DNA from: Epiperipatus broadwayi
Lineage: Eukaryota; Onychophora; Udeonychophora; Euonychophora; Peripatidae
Reading direction: 5' to 3'
NCBI GenBank assembly: GCA_028023455.1
Contig: JAQFVV010012496.1
Coordinates: 2,544,001-2,608,000 of the forward strand
DNA length: 64,000 bases
Part shown: piece by piece, positions 49,001-50,606 of the stretch
Numbering within the stretch: the stretch's first letter is position 1
Layout of the letters: every line of letters begins with the position of its first letter
Notes under the pieces: model-generated
Seen by the model: the letters and a program-made list of their open reading frames with translations, nothing else
Told to the model about the DNA's origin: nothing
Database searches by the model: none
Made by a program: the position numbers and the translations under genes

Positions 49001-49503
49001 ACAGCTAGGGAAGAGATTATAAATGGAATTTCTTAAAGGCAGTATAAAAAATTGTATTTGGTTTACGGAAGAGTGAAAAAAGGGGAAATTAATGATCTTG
49101 AGAAGTAGATCATCAAATATATATAAAAAAAACTTAGGGATGTTAAAATGTGTTACCTTTTGTTTTACTCAGTGATTAGTGATGATAATTTAGACATTAT
49201 TAAGTTTACCAAATTATGTTTTGCACTGAACACTAAAAGTTGTTTTATTTTTATTTGCAGCCAGTGCCCCCGACCTATTATGCTGAAAATATGACAGTTC
49301 CTGTGGCCATATTTTGGGGAGAAAATGATTATTTAGCAGATCCAAAAGACGTGCAGGATTTGATAGCAGTTCTTCCAAATCTAATTGGTTCTTACAAAGC
49401 ATTAGATAAAAAGTGGACCCATTTGGACTACTTGTACGGATTGAATGCACCATCAGTTGTCTACGACTATGTTATAAAACTGTTAATAAATGACATTGTC
49501 TAA
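11441..49503 (+). CDS. Acid lipase (lysosomal/gastric lipase family), C-terminal six exons
   Basis: Six exons join in frame to 262 complete codons: 11441-11591, 21255-21347, 26091-26246, 35067-35138, 39715-39786 and 49261-49503 (stop TAA 49501-49503). The product belongs to the alpha/beta-hydrolase acid lipases (LIPA/LIPF group), which hydrolyse cholesteryl esters and triacylglycerols in lysosomes or the gut lumen. Visible landmarks are [10 protein letters not shown], the nucleophile elbow GHSQG (Ser codon 11532-11534), [17 protein letters not shown] (catalytic Asp 49327-49329) and WTHLDY (catalytic His 49420-49422). Three N-glycosylation sequons (NIT, NKT, NMT) fit a secretory or lysosomal protein. 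Family members are about 400 residues, so the signal peptide and the N-terminal third, including the oxyanion-side HG motif, are missing. No such exons were recognised at 1-11440, so they probably lie upstream. All splice sites are GT-AG, and the frame is intact. Orthology to one vertebrate paralogue cannot be decided. Confidence 0.93.
11592..11999. other. Intron sequence, nothing recognised
   Basis: This is the start of the first visible lipase intron. It is AT-rich, with a short stretch near 11860-11890 (AGGGATTTGAACTCAGTATTTTTCAG) that resembles the outer end of family A repeats. Confidence 0.4.
12000..12240 (-). mobile_element. Two short LINE reverse-transcriptase 3' fragments
   Basis: Two related stretches of about 110 bp lie in tandem (about 12000-12110 and 12115-12235). 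On the minus strand they encode pieces like [15 protein letters not shown]. They match the C-terminal ORF2 fragment at 58.1-58.7 kb (shared CGCAACCATACAATA.TACACTC). Both are heavily decayed. Confidence 0.55.
12260..12810. mobile_element. Palindrome of Penelope-like terminal sequence
   Basis: The left part (AACTCATCGAGTTATTATGA, then TTTCGGCAGATCAATGCCAGAATCG) is the inverse of the right part (CTATGATTCTGGTAGTAATC, then CTTCATAATAACCTGATTATAACGAGCTC). The centre has two direct copies of a stretch of about 80 bp (GAAATGGAACATTTAAATGC..., starting near 12495 and 12591). The right part matches DNA just downstream of the Penelope-like frame at 27.14-27.28 kb (CACTATGATTCTGGCAGT, GCTCGGTG). This suggests inverted terminal repeats of that element. 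The 89-codon frame at 12447-12716 is a by-product. Confidence 0.55.
12811..14155. other. Intron DNA with one hammerhead-like relic
   Basis: No gene was recognised. Around 13020-13090 the sequence GGATCAACTGATGAAG...AAAAATGCATCTTGAGGAT resembles a degraded family A core (CTGATGA at 13047-13053) with a poor helix II. Overlapping frames on both strands at 13539-13887 have no recognisable domains. Confidence 0.4.
14160..14640 (+). pseudogene. Penelope-like element C-terminal (GIY-YIG region) relic
   Basis: An open block at 14179-14379 contains [15 protein letters not shown], resembling the Cys-containing GIY-YIG entry segment of Penelope-like proteins. After a frame break, [20 protein letters not shown] (about 14455-14515) resembles the conserved H...TGH..DF segment, followed by a basic KRKIRESL-like tail. 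Frameshifts and stops break it. The 480 bases from 14640 to the LTR element show nothing else recognisable. Confidence 0.55.
15122..15752 (+). repeat. 5' LTR of the gypsy-type element
   Basis: It shares long blocks with the 3' copy: ACAGTAATTATTA, GGATTTTCTCCA, AACACGGGCTCTTCTT, TTTTATTATTATTTTAAATGC and CAAGAAAATAATATTCC. Downstream is TGGGGATTAGTAAGC, where a primer-binding site would be expected; I could not assign a tRNA. Confidence 0.8.
16100..19620 (+). pseudogene. gag-pol remains of the gypsy-type element
   Basis: Pieces in order: a gag segment ending [17 protein letters not shown] (16109-16312); a zinc-knuckle region with CFCCGK and a second [10 protein letters not shown]-like knuckle (16460-16590); a protease-like [15 protein letters not shown] with DSG (about 16660-16705); and RT pieces with YFAKLELK near 17370 and CFDDILIT (FDD motif, about 17560-17582). 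RNase H follows (AEKNYSQID, then LLRILAI; 18105-18240), then an integrase zinc-binding [11 protein letters not shown] (about 18643-18680) and the integrase core start [11 protein letters not shown]. Many stops and frameshifts interrupt it, and the LDL aspartate of RT is replaced by Glu. It cannot make a working polyprotein. Confidence 0.8.
19664..20423 (+). repeat. 3' LTR of the gypsy-type element
   Basis: This 760-bp repeat begins TGTTGAAA after a polypurine tract (about 19650-19663) and ends near TTCGTATTCCA. It retains about 60 bp (GTTGTGAAATTAATTTACAG and flanks) that the 5' LTR has lost. Confidence 0.8.
20668..20995. repeat. Fold-back repeat D with CTGATGA...CGAAAC motif
   Basis: The outer arms AACTCCCCTCATATGCACTT and AAGTGTATATGAGAGGAGTT are inverted. 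The inner arms carry CTGATGAAGACTGC / GCAGTCGAAAC, present once on the plus strand (about 20891-20920) and twice on the minus strand (about 20730-20760 and 20815-20845). The motif resembles a hammerhead core with a perfect GACTGC/GCAGTC helix II but has an extra A after CTGATGA. I could not find supporting helices I and III. Confidence 0.6.
21255..21347 (+). CDS. Acid lipase exon, 31 codons
   Basis: The acceptor is AAAATTTTAG at 21245-21254 and the donor GTAAAT starts at 21348. It encodes [14 protein letters not shown] to FSYDFE, which lines up with the segment after the nucleophile helix of acid lipases (ALxPV). It is phase 0 at both ends. Confidence 0.92.
21348..22480. other. Intron, no gene recognised
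   Basis: AT-rich intron DNA. The segment near 22265-22475 has less biased composition and directly precedes a LINE tail, so it may be LINE 3' sequence. Its minus-strand 69-codon frame has no known domain. Confidence 0.35.
22480..22695 (+). mobile_element. RTE-like LINE 3' end with (ATG)n tail
   Basis: The sequence encodes, across breaks, remains of the terminal [16 protein letters not shown] segment and runs through ACCTTCATCCTGCAATGGATTGATAATGG into GATGATGATGATG. Matching ends in the opposite orientation occur at 38966-39400 and 61480 onward. Confidence 0.75.
22696..23340. other. Intron, nothing recognised
   Basis: AT-rich intron DNA with no open frame or repeat that I could assign. Confidence 0.35.
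23345..23522. repeat. Family C fold-back fragment (one arm)
   Basis: It carries TATACTAACCTGTTTTATGT, ACAGTTGAATGTATTTG and CAAACCTTCAGGAAAA, the right arm of the family C palindromes seen at 10.6 and 30.4 kb. Confidence 0.65.
23636..23695 (+). ncRNA. Hammerhead ribozyme motif, family B dimer copy 1
   Basis: The core is CTGATAA (23651-23657; G8 changed to A), helix II region GAGTCACAAGCCA, GAAA (23671-23674) and helix III ACTAGT ending in the cleavage triplet GTC at 23680. Helix I is weakened (CTCGTCA against TGTGAATATTGGAT). It is probably inactive because of the core change. Confidence 0.6.
24089..24149 (+). ncRNA. Hammerhead ribozyme motif, family B dimer copy 2
   Basis: CTGATGA (24106-24112), AAGCCAAAAGTTA, GAAA (24126-24129), then ACTAATC with predicted cleavage after C24135. 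The flank ATCCAAGGCATCTTA (24090-24104) faces TAGGGGTATTGAAT, giving a helix I of two short helices separated by an internal loop. Core residues are intact; helix II is weak. Confidence 0.6.
24455..25095 (-). mobile_element. Family B copy in inverted orientation, partial dimer
   Basis: AAAACATCATATGATCACC near 24459 recurs near 24908 (AAAACATCACATGATCACC), about 449 bp apart. The unit is the reverse complement of the 23.5-24.3 kb dimer, so the two form a large imperfect palindrome around 24.3-24.45 kb. The second unit stops at about 25095, inside its hammerhead helix II region. Confidence 0.7.
24609..24668 (-). ncRNA. Hammerhead ribozyme motif, family B
   Basis: On the minus strand TCCAAGGCTCCTCA leads into CTGATGA (24652-24646), AAGTCACAAGCTA, GAAA (24632-24629) and TTAATC, with predicted cleavage before TGAGGATATTGG. 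TCCTCA pairs with TGAGGA as helix I, and CCAA with TTGG beyond an internal loop. Core bases C3-A9 and G12-A14 are intact. Confidence 0.68.
25096..25285. other. Intron, nothing recognised
   Basis: Spacer between the family B copy and the long hairpin, with no recognised feature. Confidence 0.3.
25286..25418. repeat. Near-perfect 53-nt-arm hairpin
   Basis: Arms 25286-25338 and 25366-25418 are complementary at all but one of 53 positions, around a 27-base loop. The arm includes TCACATGACTCCACTTC. It is probably a very young palindromic MITE. A stable RNA hairpin precursor inside the lipase transcript is possible but unsupported. The loop motif GCAAAGCTCTTTGTTT recurs unpaired at about 25772. 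The rest of the intron up to 26090 shows nothing else. Confidence 0.8.
26091..26246 (+). CDS. Acid lipase exon, 52 codons
   Basis: The acceptor follows a T-rich tract ending GTTTTTTTAG at 26090, and the donor GTAATT starts at 26247. It encodes [15 protein letters not shown] to GFDPDQLNK, matching the acid-lipase cap (lid) region with EFLP and the conserved C..N..FLLSGF block. It is phase 0 at both ends. Confidence 0.92.
26340..26424 (+). repeat. tRNA-derived SINE copy near exon
   Basis: It starts GCGTTGATGGCCGAGTG, has an anticodon arm CTGCCTTACACGCAG (tRNA-Val-like), a B box region GGGTTCCCTTCC and the family tail GCCGATGCTTTGACACATGG followed by 12 A. It lies 94 bp after an exon donor. Confidence 0.65.
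26623..27290 (+). pseudogene. Penelope-like element C-terminal relic
   Basis: The first block (26623-26886) reads [17 protein letters not shown]...[21 protein letters not shown], corresponding to the linker between reverse transcriptase and the GIY-YIG domain of Penelope-like proteins (LPYI..., then VVYKI). After a break, 26921-27139 reads [18 protein letters not shown], then [15 protein letters not shown] and PLSKKWNI, the typical TGH..D..VRIL..E and EAW..G tail. Terminal DNA at 27140-27280 matches the 12.3-12.8 kb palindrome. The GIY-YIG core itself is deleted, so the copy is dead. Confidence 0.7.
27345..27622 (+). repeat. Two diverged tRNA-like tandem units
   Basis: TTTGGTGCAGTGATGG (27353) and TTTGGTGCAATGATGG (about 27492) are about 139 bp apart, each followed by GGATC/GATCCATC-like sequence and CTTATRxATTxCTGAATAA. 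The spacing and motifs match the units of the array at 47.5-48.8 kb, so this is an older relic of the same repeat. The short minus frame 27407-27616 is a by-product. Confidence 0.6.
27632..28318. repeat. GATA/GATG/GGAC minisatellite
   Basis: After short GGCG and GGCA runs there are about 17 units of roughly 33-38 bp of the form GGACGGACAGATAGATAGATGGATGGATGGAAGGGT, ending in GATA/GACA repeats. Long open frames on either strand (up to 232 codons, rich in [12 protein letters not shown] repeats) arise only because the units contain no stop codons in those frames. Confidence 0.95.
28319..28475. repeat. Family A2 fragment
   Basis: It contains ACTGCAATTTAATTAATGTC, AACCAGTTCCTACCTTGC and TTGAATAACCTCTAGTTTAATGAATGACTAATAAAAATT, the right arm of the A2 fold-back seen at 4.8-5.2 and 34.1-34.4 kb. 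No hammerhead core is left. The next 250 bases hold nothing recognised. Confidence 0.6.
28740..29120. mobile_element. Family C fold-back, joined to a LINE relic
   Basis: The left arm TTTTTCTGAAGGTTTGTGATG...TGGACTATTTTCATCATC...AACTATTAGTAAT runs to an apex with an A-box-like GGCTCAGTTGGTTAGAAC (minus strand, about 28987-29004) and GGTTCGATTCC (29039-29049, plus). The right arm is cut short near 29120 where LINE sequence starts. The 79-codon frame at 28618-28857 crosses the arm. Confidence 0.65.
29120..30145 (-). pseudogene. LINE ORF1 relic with SGNH-esterase-like end
   Basis: On the minus strand a coiled-coil-like block ([16 protein letters not shown], then [15 protein letters not shown]; about 29730-29600) precedes a segment like [18 protein letters not shown]. 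The open block 29322-29128 ends in [15 protein letters not shown]. The DG-H motif near the end is the hallmark of SGNH/GDSL-type esterase domains in ORF1 of some CR1-type LINEs. It is interrupted by stops. No ORF2 was seen adjoining. The 78-codon plus frame at 29907-30143 is its shadow. Confidence 0.6.
30440..31010. mobile_element. Family C fold-back element, most complete copy
   Basis: The outer arm is TATTTTTATATTGGACTATTTCC. The segment CAACTGTTAGTAATATCACAGCAAACAGGTTAGTATATGCAC occurs three times in tandem (30540-30665). Inner arms CTCTTCTTCAGGTGTTGCTGGCCTGACCAGTGACAGTACTAGC and inverse meet at an apex with GGTTCGAATCCCG (about 30800-30812). The right arm continues to CAAACCCTCAGGAAAA. 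Confidence 0.7.
31015..31140 (-). repeat. Family B fragment
   Basis: CAGTTTCCCCATACAGTTGTGCCGCCAAGTACAAGCC through AAATCCCTATTTAGGGCCTACTCATCCAATATCCCAGACTA: the left end of a family B unit, ending at the edge of the hammerhead (helix I and the start of helix III). Confidence 0.65.
31141..31939. other. Intron, nothing recognised
   Basis: AT-rich DNA with short homopolymer runs (about 31310-31332 and 31646-31660); no gene or assignable repeat. Confidence 0.35.
31940..32215. mobile_element. Family A fold-back, left arm shortened
   Basis: Ends ATTATAGGGGATTTGAACAT (31940) and the inverse near 32212 define the element. The left hammerhead has been lost with part of its arm; the right one remains at 32043-32110. 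Confidence 0.7.
32043..32110 (+). ncRNA. Hammerhead ribozyme motif, family A, six-pair helix II
   Basis: CTGATGA (32061-32067) and a perfect helix II GTGCTG-ATT-CAGCAC (32068-32082), then AAAG where GAAA is expected. After a short helix III ending TTTA comes TTGG-A-GATCATTTATC, which pairs with GATAATGA...TCAA upstream. It shows the ancestral helix II with the CG following it turned into CA. Confidence 0.62.
32330..32812 (+). mobile_element. Family B unit with leading hairpin
   Basis: The start is a compact palindrome: ATCACATGATCGCCATTCTTTATGC... answered by GTAAAGAATGGTGATCATGTGAT (32337-32400). The unit then runs in plus orientation through AAAACATTATTATTGTGTTTTTCAT, a hammerhead at 32632-32700, and TGCACAAACCTTCCTGCATC to GAAGAATTTTGCCTC. 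It is about 450 bp. Confidence 0.68.
32632..32700 (+). ncRNA. Hammerhead ribozyme relic, family B
   Basis: CTGATGA (32654-32660), AAGCCACAAGCTA, AAAA in place of GAAA (G12 to A), then ACTAGTC with the GTC triplet ending at 32683, followed by TGGGAGTAATGGAT. One extra T separates CTCCTCA from the core. Confidence 0.58.
32813..33769. other. Intron; one small inverted repeat pair and a hairpin-family fragment
   Basis: AATTAGAGAGATTTTAACTAAGA (about 32937) and CAAATCACTCTAATTACTTATACA (about 32998-33021) form an inverted repeat around 80 bp, resembling a trimmed family A end. CAACAATCTCAAACTGTTGTCATGGCAACTTCC (about 33340-33375) matches the hairpin family at 58.9 kb. No gene seen. Confidence 0.45.
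33770..34440. mobile_element. Family A2 fold-back with internal GACA/GACG microsatellite
   Basis: The left arm (AATGAATAATAATTCTGTAATGTAATTTTCAC, hammerhead relic at 33905-33955) and right arm (TAATTTGCTATC, GTGGTCTGGG, GAAAATTACACTGCAGAAATATTATTCG) are inverted. The centre was invaded or expanded by (GACA)n, (GATA)n and (GACG)n at 33986-34100. Confidence 0.7.
33905..33955 (-). ncRNA. Truncated hammerhead relic, family A2
   Basis: The minus strand reads CTAACTGATGAGTGCTGGTT, then CAGCATGAGATC. The core box CTGATGA and a full helix II are present, but GAAA has become GAGA and helix III is deleted. Confidence 0.45.
34441..35066. other. Intron, nothing recognised
   Basis: AT-rich DNA preceding the fourth visible exon; no gene or assignable repeat. 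Confidence 0.35.
35067..35138 (+). CDS. Acid lipase exon, 24 codons
   Basis: The acceptor is ATAACAG at 35060-35066 and the donor GTATTG starts at 35139. It encodes [18 protein letters not shown] to HFAQ, the strongly conserved HxPAGTS.QN block of acid lipases. It is phase 0 at both ends. Confidence 0.93.
35139..36535. other. Intron, no gene recognised
   Basis: AT-rich DNA. A segment at about 36110-36390 (minus: CCTCTGGTGATGAATTTAG, ATTAGGACTTCT) looks like a fragment of a retroelement terminal region, but no partner was found. The 87-codon minus frame there has no known domain. Confidence 0.35.
36540..38050 (+). pseudogene. Second Ty3/gypsy-type relic: gag, protease and integrase tail
   Basis: A gag piece [13 protein letters not shown]...[10 protein letters not shown] (36609-36810) leads to two zinc knuckles, [11 protein letters not shown] (36828-36860) and [12 protein letters not shown] (about 36893-36930). 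A protease [17 protein letters not shown] follows (about 37081-37131; DSGA motif). Reverse transcriptase, RNase H and the integrase core are missing. The text resumes with an integrase C-terminal part: [10 protein letters not shown] (near 37550) and [34 protein letters not shown] (37672 onward). A purine-rich tract GGAGGGAGGAA (about 38043) marks the likely edge of a 3' LTR. The gag motif CGM.DD is shared with the 15.1-20.4 kb element. Confidence 0.72.
38370..38760. mobile_element. Family A fold-back, diverged
   Basis: It contains CATGCATAACCAGCACGCATCAGTTGGGCCGGATCATAATC, ACAATCAGTGCTCAGTTTATATT and an outer end AAAATTCTGAGTTCAAATCCCTCTAA (38719-38745), matching the other family A copies. 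Confidence 0.6.
38451..38516 (-). ncRNA. Hammerhead ribozyme relic, family A
   Basis: On the minus strand GATCCGGCCCAA precedes CTGATGC (A9 changed to C), helix II GTGCTG-GTT-ATGCAT, GAAA (38477-38474) and a short helix III. TCGAGAATCATG follows. Confidence 0.45.
38966..39400 (-). pseudogene. RTE-like LINE C-terminal fragment and 3' tail
   Basis: The minus strand encodes, from about 39400 to 39040, the end of an RTE-like reverse-transcriptase [23 protein letters not shown] and [25 protein letters not shown]. It ends in the tail CTGCAGTGGGTTGATAATGG(TTGATGATG...) at 38970-39000. The opposite-strand 141-codon frame (38894-39319) is a shadow. The copy aligns with the larger element at 61.5-63.8 kb. 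Confidence 0.8.
39715..39786 (+). CDS. Acid lipase exon, 24 codons
   Basis: The acceptor is TTCTATTCCCAG at 39703-39714 and the donor GTTAGA starts at 39787. It encodes [18 protein letters not shown] to EKYGQ, matching the DYG..KN..YGQ block of acid lipases. It is phase 0 at both ends and lies between two retroelement relics. Confidence 0.92.
40030..40925 (+). pseudogene. Third Ty3/gypsy-type relic: integrase core and tail
   Basis: Fragments read [19 protein letters not shown] (from about 40043), [20 protein letters not shown] (second catalytic Asp region) and [14 protein letters not shown] (with the expected Glu-containing helix disrupted right after). [21 protein letters not shown] and a C-terminal tail (40686-40871) follow. 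A purine-rich stretch before TGTACTGATGG near 40920 may mark the start of a 3' LTR. It carries integrase sequence that overlaps in type with the 36.5-38.0 kb relic, so the two come from different insertions. Confidence 0.72.
40926..41555. other. Possible LTR remnant, otherwise no gene
   Basis: It follows the integrase relic and includes AATAAA-like and TATATAAA sequences, as expected of an LTR, but I found no second copy to confirm it. The 72-codon frame at 41106-41324 has no known domain. Confidence 0.3.
41560..42035. mobile_element. Family B fold-back copy
   Basis: A minus-orientation unit runs from CATCACATGGTCACTATTTC (41568) through the hammerhead at 41714-41772 to about 41870. It then turns into a plus-orientation partial copy (CTAATCTGGGGATATTGGATGAG at about 41905) that returns through GCACAAGCCTTCTGGCATCC to TGTATGGAGAGTTTTGCCTG. 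The two ends are exact complements over AGGCAAAACTCTCCATACAG. Confidence 0.72.
41714..41772 (-). ncRNA. Hammerhead ribozyme, family B, well preserved
   Basis: The minus strand reads ATCCAA-AGT-TCCTCA (helix I, 3' strand), CTGACGA (41757-41751), AGGCCACAAGCCA (helix II GGC/GCC), GAA, helix III ACTCAT, and C17 at 41728. The 5' helix I strand TGGGGA-TA-TTGGAT follows. The two six-pair helices separated by an internal loop reproduce type I architecture, and all core positions are conserved (position 7 is naturally variable). The A/A pair next to helix II is non-canonical. Confidence 0.72.
42036..42490. other. Intron, nothing recognised
   Basis: AT-rich intron DNA without a gene or assignable repeat. 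Confidence 0.35.
42495..43005. mobile_element. Fold-back MITE E, arms of about 130 bp or more
   Basis: The left arm GCCCCTGATTTAGTTTGTGC...GGCCATTTTGAAATC...CATAAATATTGAATAAAAGT is the inverse of the right arm ACTTTTATCTGATATTTATG...GATTTCAAAATGGCCATGAGCACAAACTAAATT. The central part is about 200 bp. It is non-coding. Confidence 0.75.
43006..43500. other. Intron, nothing recognised
   Basis: AT-rich DNA; the 64-codon frame at 43281-43475 has no known domain. Confidence 0.3.
43505..43815. repeat. MITE F end followed by family B fragment
   Basis: GGAAGTAACTGAAACTTCCAAT (43513) with TTTGACCTTTAACCCAATCC, CAGAAGTCAGACC matches both ends of the fold-back at 53.4-53.8 kb. From 43630 an inverted pair of family B ends follows (GGCAAAACTCCATACAGTAG... 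and ...TGCATCCATTGATTATTC), ending GGTGATCATGTGA. Confidence 0.6.
44066..44993. mobile_element. Pogo/Tigger-like non-autonomous DNA transposon, copy 2
   Basis: Ends CACCTGGGTTTCATTTTACG and CGCGTAAAAAGAGACCCTGGTG are inverted and flanked by TA (44064-44065 and 44994-44995). It shares its subterminal sequence with the 7.2-8.2 kb copy. The interior holds a further inverted repeat (CCAATAATGTGCTATTACTT and inverse near 44850-44925). No coding capacity. Confidence 0.78.
44994..45590. other. Intron, nothing recognised
   Basis: No gene; it may include terminal sequence of the adjoining Penelope-like relic. Confidence 0.3.
45591..45930 (-). pseudogene. Penelope-like element C-terminal relic, minus strand
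   Basis: The minus strand from about 45925 reads [20 protein letters not shown], then [17 protein letters not shown] and [21 protein letters not shown], then a stop. This is the H.AxxGH...PKVL..E...R..KE..A typical C-terminus after the GIY-YIG domain. Below it lies CTTGATAATGAACGGTAAGC, then CTTCGAAAACGTTCGGAG (about 45640-45608), a terminal-repeat-like segment common next to Penelope elements. Confidence 0.65.
46052..46500. repeat. 90-bp direct repeat flanking a LINE-leader-like segment
   Basis: GCACTCAAGGCGCATGTACT... at about 46052-46145 recurs as GCACTCAAGGTGCATGTACT... at 46403-46495, about 350 bp apart. The segment just before the second copy (46276-46402) matches the complement of 63858-63990, upstream of the RTE-like LINE. 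Confidence 0.7.
46501..46785. other. Intron, nothing recognised
   Basis: AT-rich spacer with no assignable feature. Confidence 0.3.
46790..47275 (-). mobile_element. Family B unit, slightly over one unit long
   Basis: CAAACTCCCCATACAG at the left edge recurs as CAAACTCTCCATACAG near the right edge, about 457 bp away and in the same direction. The copy is therefore just over one unit, as if from a head-to-tail multimer or circle. It contains the best-preserved hammerhead of the window (46885-46943). Confidence 0.75.
46885..46943 (-). ncRNA. Hammerhead ribozyme, family B, best-preserved copy (GUC site)
   Basis: The minus strand reads, in order, helix I 3' strand ATCCAA-AGT-TCCTTA (46943-46929), core CTGACGA (46928-46922), helix II region AGGCCACAAGCCA (GGC with GCC, loop CACAA), and GAAA (46908-46905). 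A small helix III from the palindrome ACTAGT follows, with C17 at 46899, so the cleavage triplet is GUC. The helix I 5' strand TGGGGA-TA-TTGGAT (46898-46885) completes it. Helix I forms two blocks of up to six pairs around an internal loop, as in type I hammerheads with loop-loop contacts. The A/A juxtaposition closing helix II is unusual. Confidence 0.75.
47516..48812 (+). repeat. Tandem array of about ten tRNA-like units, period about 133 bp
   Basis: TTTGGC-type unit starts fall at 47516, 47641, 47772, 47906, 48040, 48172, 48269, 48396, 48529, 48665 and a partial one at 48800. Each unit has an A-box-like TGGCGCAGTTGGTAGAGCAT, an anticodon-arm-like CCGACTTGGGATC, a B-box-like CCAGGATCGATTC, a linker CTTATGAACTCC and then AATAAAGCCATATGTCTTTTTTGCC. 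The AATAAA and the T-run after it recur in every full unit. The many 60-150-codon frames here are by-products. Two older units lie at 27.35-27.62 kb. Confidence 0.85.
48813..49260. other. End of the last lipase intron
   Basis: AT-rich intron sequence ending in the acceptor TTTTATTTTTATTTGCAG at 49260. Confidence 0.5.
49261..49503 (+). CDS. Acid lipase last exon with catalytic Asp and His
   Basis: The exon starts after TTTATTTGCAG and encodes 80 residues, [16 protein letters not shown] to LLINDIV, plus TAA at 49501-49503. ENDYLAD carries the catalytic Asp (49327-49329) and WTHLDYLYG the catalytic His (49420-49422). In human LIPA this region is, as I recall, split over two exons; here it is one. 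A MITE starts eight bases after the stop codon, so the 3' UTR is largely element-derived. No polyadenylation signal could be fixed. Confidence 0.93.
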   Translation, partial: PVPPTYYAENMTVPVAIFWGENDYLADPKDVQDLIAVLPNLIGSYKALDKKWTHLDYLYGLNAPSVVYDYVIKLLINDIV

Positions 49504-49510
49504 ACAGGTT

Positions 49511-49683
49511 GGTACTTACGTCTTAGACCTGCAGTCCATGTTTGCAATGGCAGAATGCTGTACCTATCTCCAGTGTGTTGGGGGGGGGGGGGCGGTTACG
49601 AAGGTAAAATGCCGTAGTTGTGACTTTTTAATATGACATTCTGCTATCACAAACCCAGGTAGCAGGTCTAATACGTAAGTACC
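49511..49683. mobile_element. MITE G copy 1, in the lipase 3' UTR
   Basis: Ends GGTACTTACGTCTTAGACCTGC and the inverse GCAGGTCTAATACGTAAGTACC define a 173-bp element. An inner pair GTTTGC.A.GGCAGAATG / CATTCTG.TATCACAAAC is also inverted. A 14-base G run lies in the centre (49579-49592). A second copy lies at 50405-50606. Confidence 0.85.
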
Positions 49684-49982
49684 ATTTCATGCTAATATAT
49701 GAGAACATTTCTTATTGATAGCTTTATTGTTTTTTATCCTTATGATTATTATTTTCTAATTATGTTAGTTCTCAGTTAGGAATAACTTTCAATAAGATAT
49801 GTATATTACTGTCCAGAAATTAAGCATCTTGGATGCATTAACTTGTAAATGATTTTTTTAAAATTGTATTTAATAATTATTTGCTTTTATTTAAAAGCTC
49901 TAAAACTAAATTCCCCCAAATTTGTTATAAAATAATCATGCAATCTATTTATTTAACGGAATGTGGATCATTTTTGGAAATG
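49684..49982. other. Downstream of the lipase, nothing recognised
   Basis: AT-rich DNA that may include the lipase 3' end. Confidence 0.4.
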
Positions 49983-49990
49983 ATCTAAAT

Positions 49991-50298
49991 CAGGGGTCCC
50001 CAACCCTATGCCTGCAGGCACCATGGCGCCCGCAGACCATTTTATGTGTGCTCGCCGCTATCCGAACATGATAAAAAATTATTTATCTGATAGAAATAAA
50101 TTTAATTTTTAAGATTTCTTATAAATTATTGTATTATATTGTAATCAAATTGTAGGTCATACTACACTTTTACAGCATATAAGGGTCTATCATTAACAAT
50201 ATCCAACTATAAATTTACAATGAAAAAATAAGTGGTGCCCGCCACCTGGCCGGTATTATAGAATGTGCTCTTAAGTGCAAAAAGGTTGGGGACCGCTG
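49991..50298. mobile_element. hAT-type MITE with perfect 8-bp target duplication
   Basis: The ends CAGGGGTCCCCAACC and GGTTGGGGACCGCTG are inverted. The octamer ATCTAAAT flanks the element exactly at 49983-49990 and 50299-50306. An 8-bp duplication and CAG..CTG ends are diagnostic of hAT elements. The 308-bp body is non-coding and less AT-rich than its surroundings. Confidence 0.93.
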
Positions 50299-50404
50299 AT
50301 CTAAATTATTTTAAATTAAAATGAAATTTTTTATTCAAAATCTAAAATTTCATTTGTATATTTTACGAAGAGTTTTTATGAATAAATAAATAGATAGAAT
50401 TTTT

Positions 50405-50606
50405 AGTACTTACATATTAGACCTGCTGCTCGTGTTTGCGAAGGCAGTATATTAAAAATTCATATTTTTAACAATACAAAAAGTCTAAATTTGTACACAA
50501 AAATAATAAACACAGGTTATTATTTTCGTATTTGTTAGAAATTTGACTTTTTAATATATCATTCTGGCGTCGCAAACACAGATAGCAGGTCTAATACATA
50601 AATACC
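50405..50606. mobile_element. MITE G copy 2
   Basis: Ends AGTACTTACATATTAGACCTGCTG and CAGGTCTAATACATAAATACC match the copy at 49511-49683. The centre differs and lacks the G run. Confidence 0.82.
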
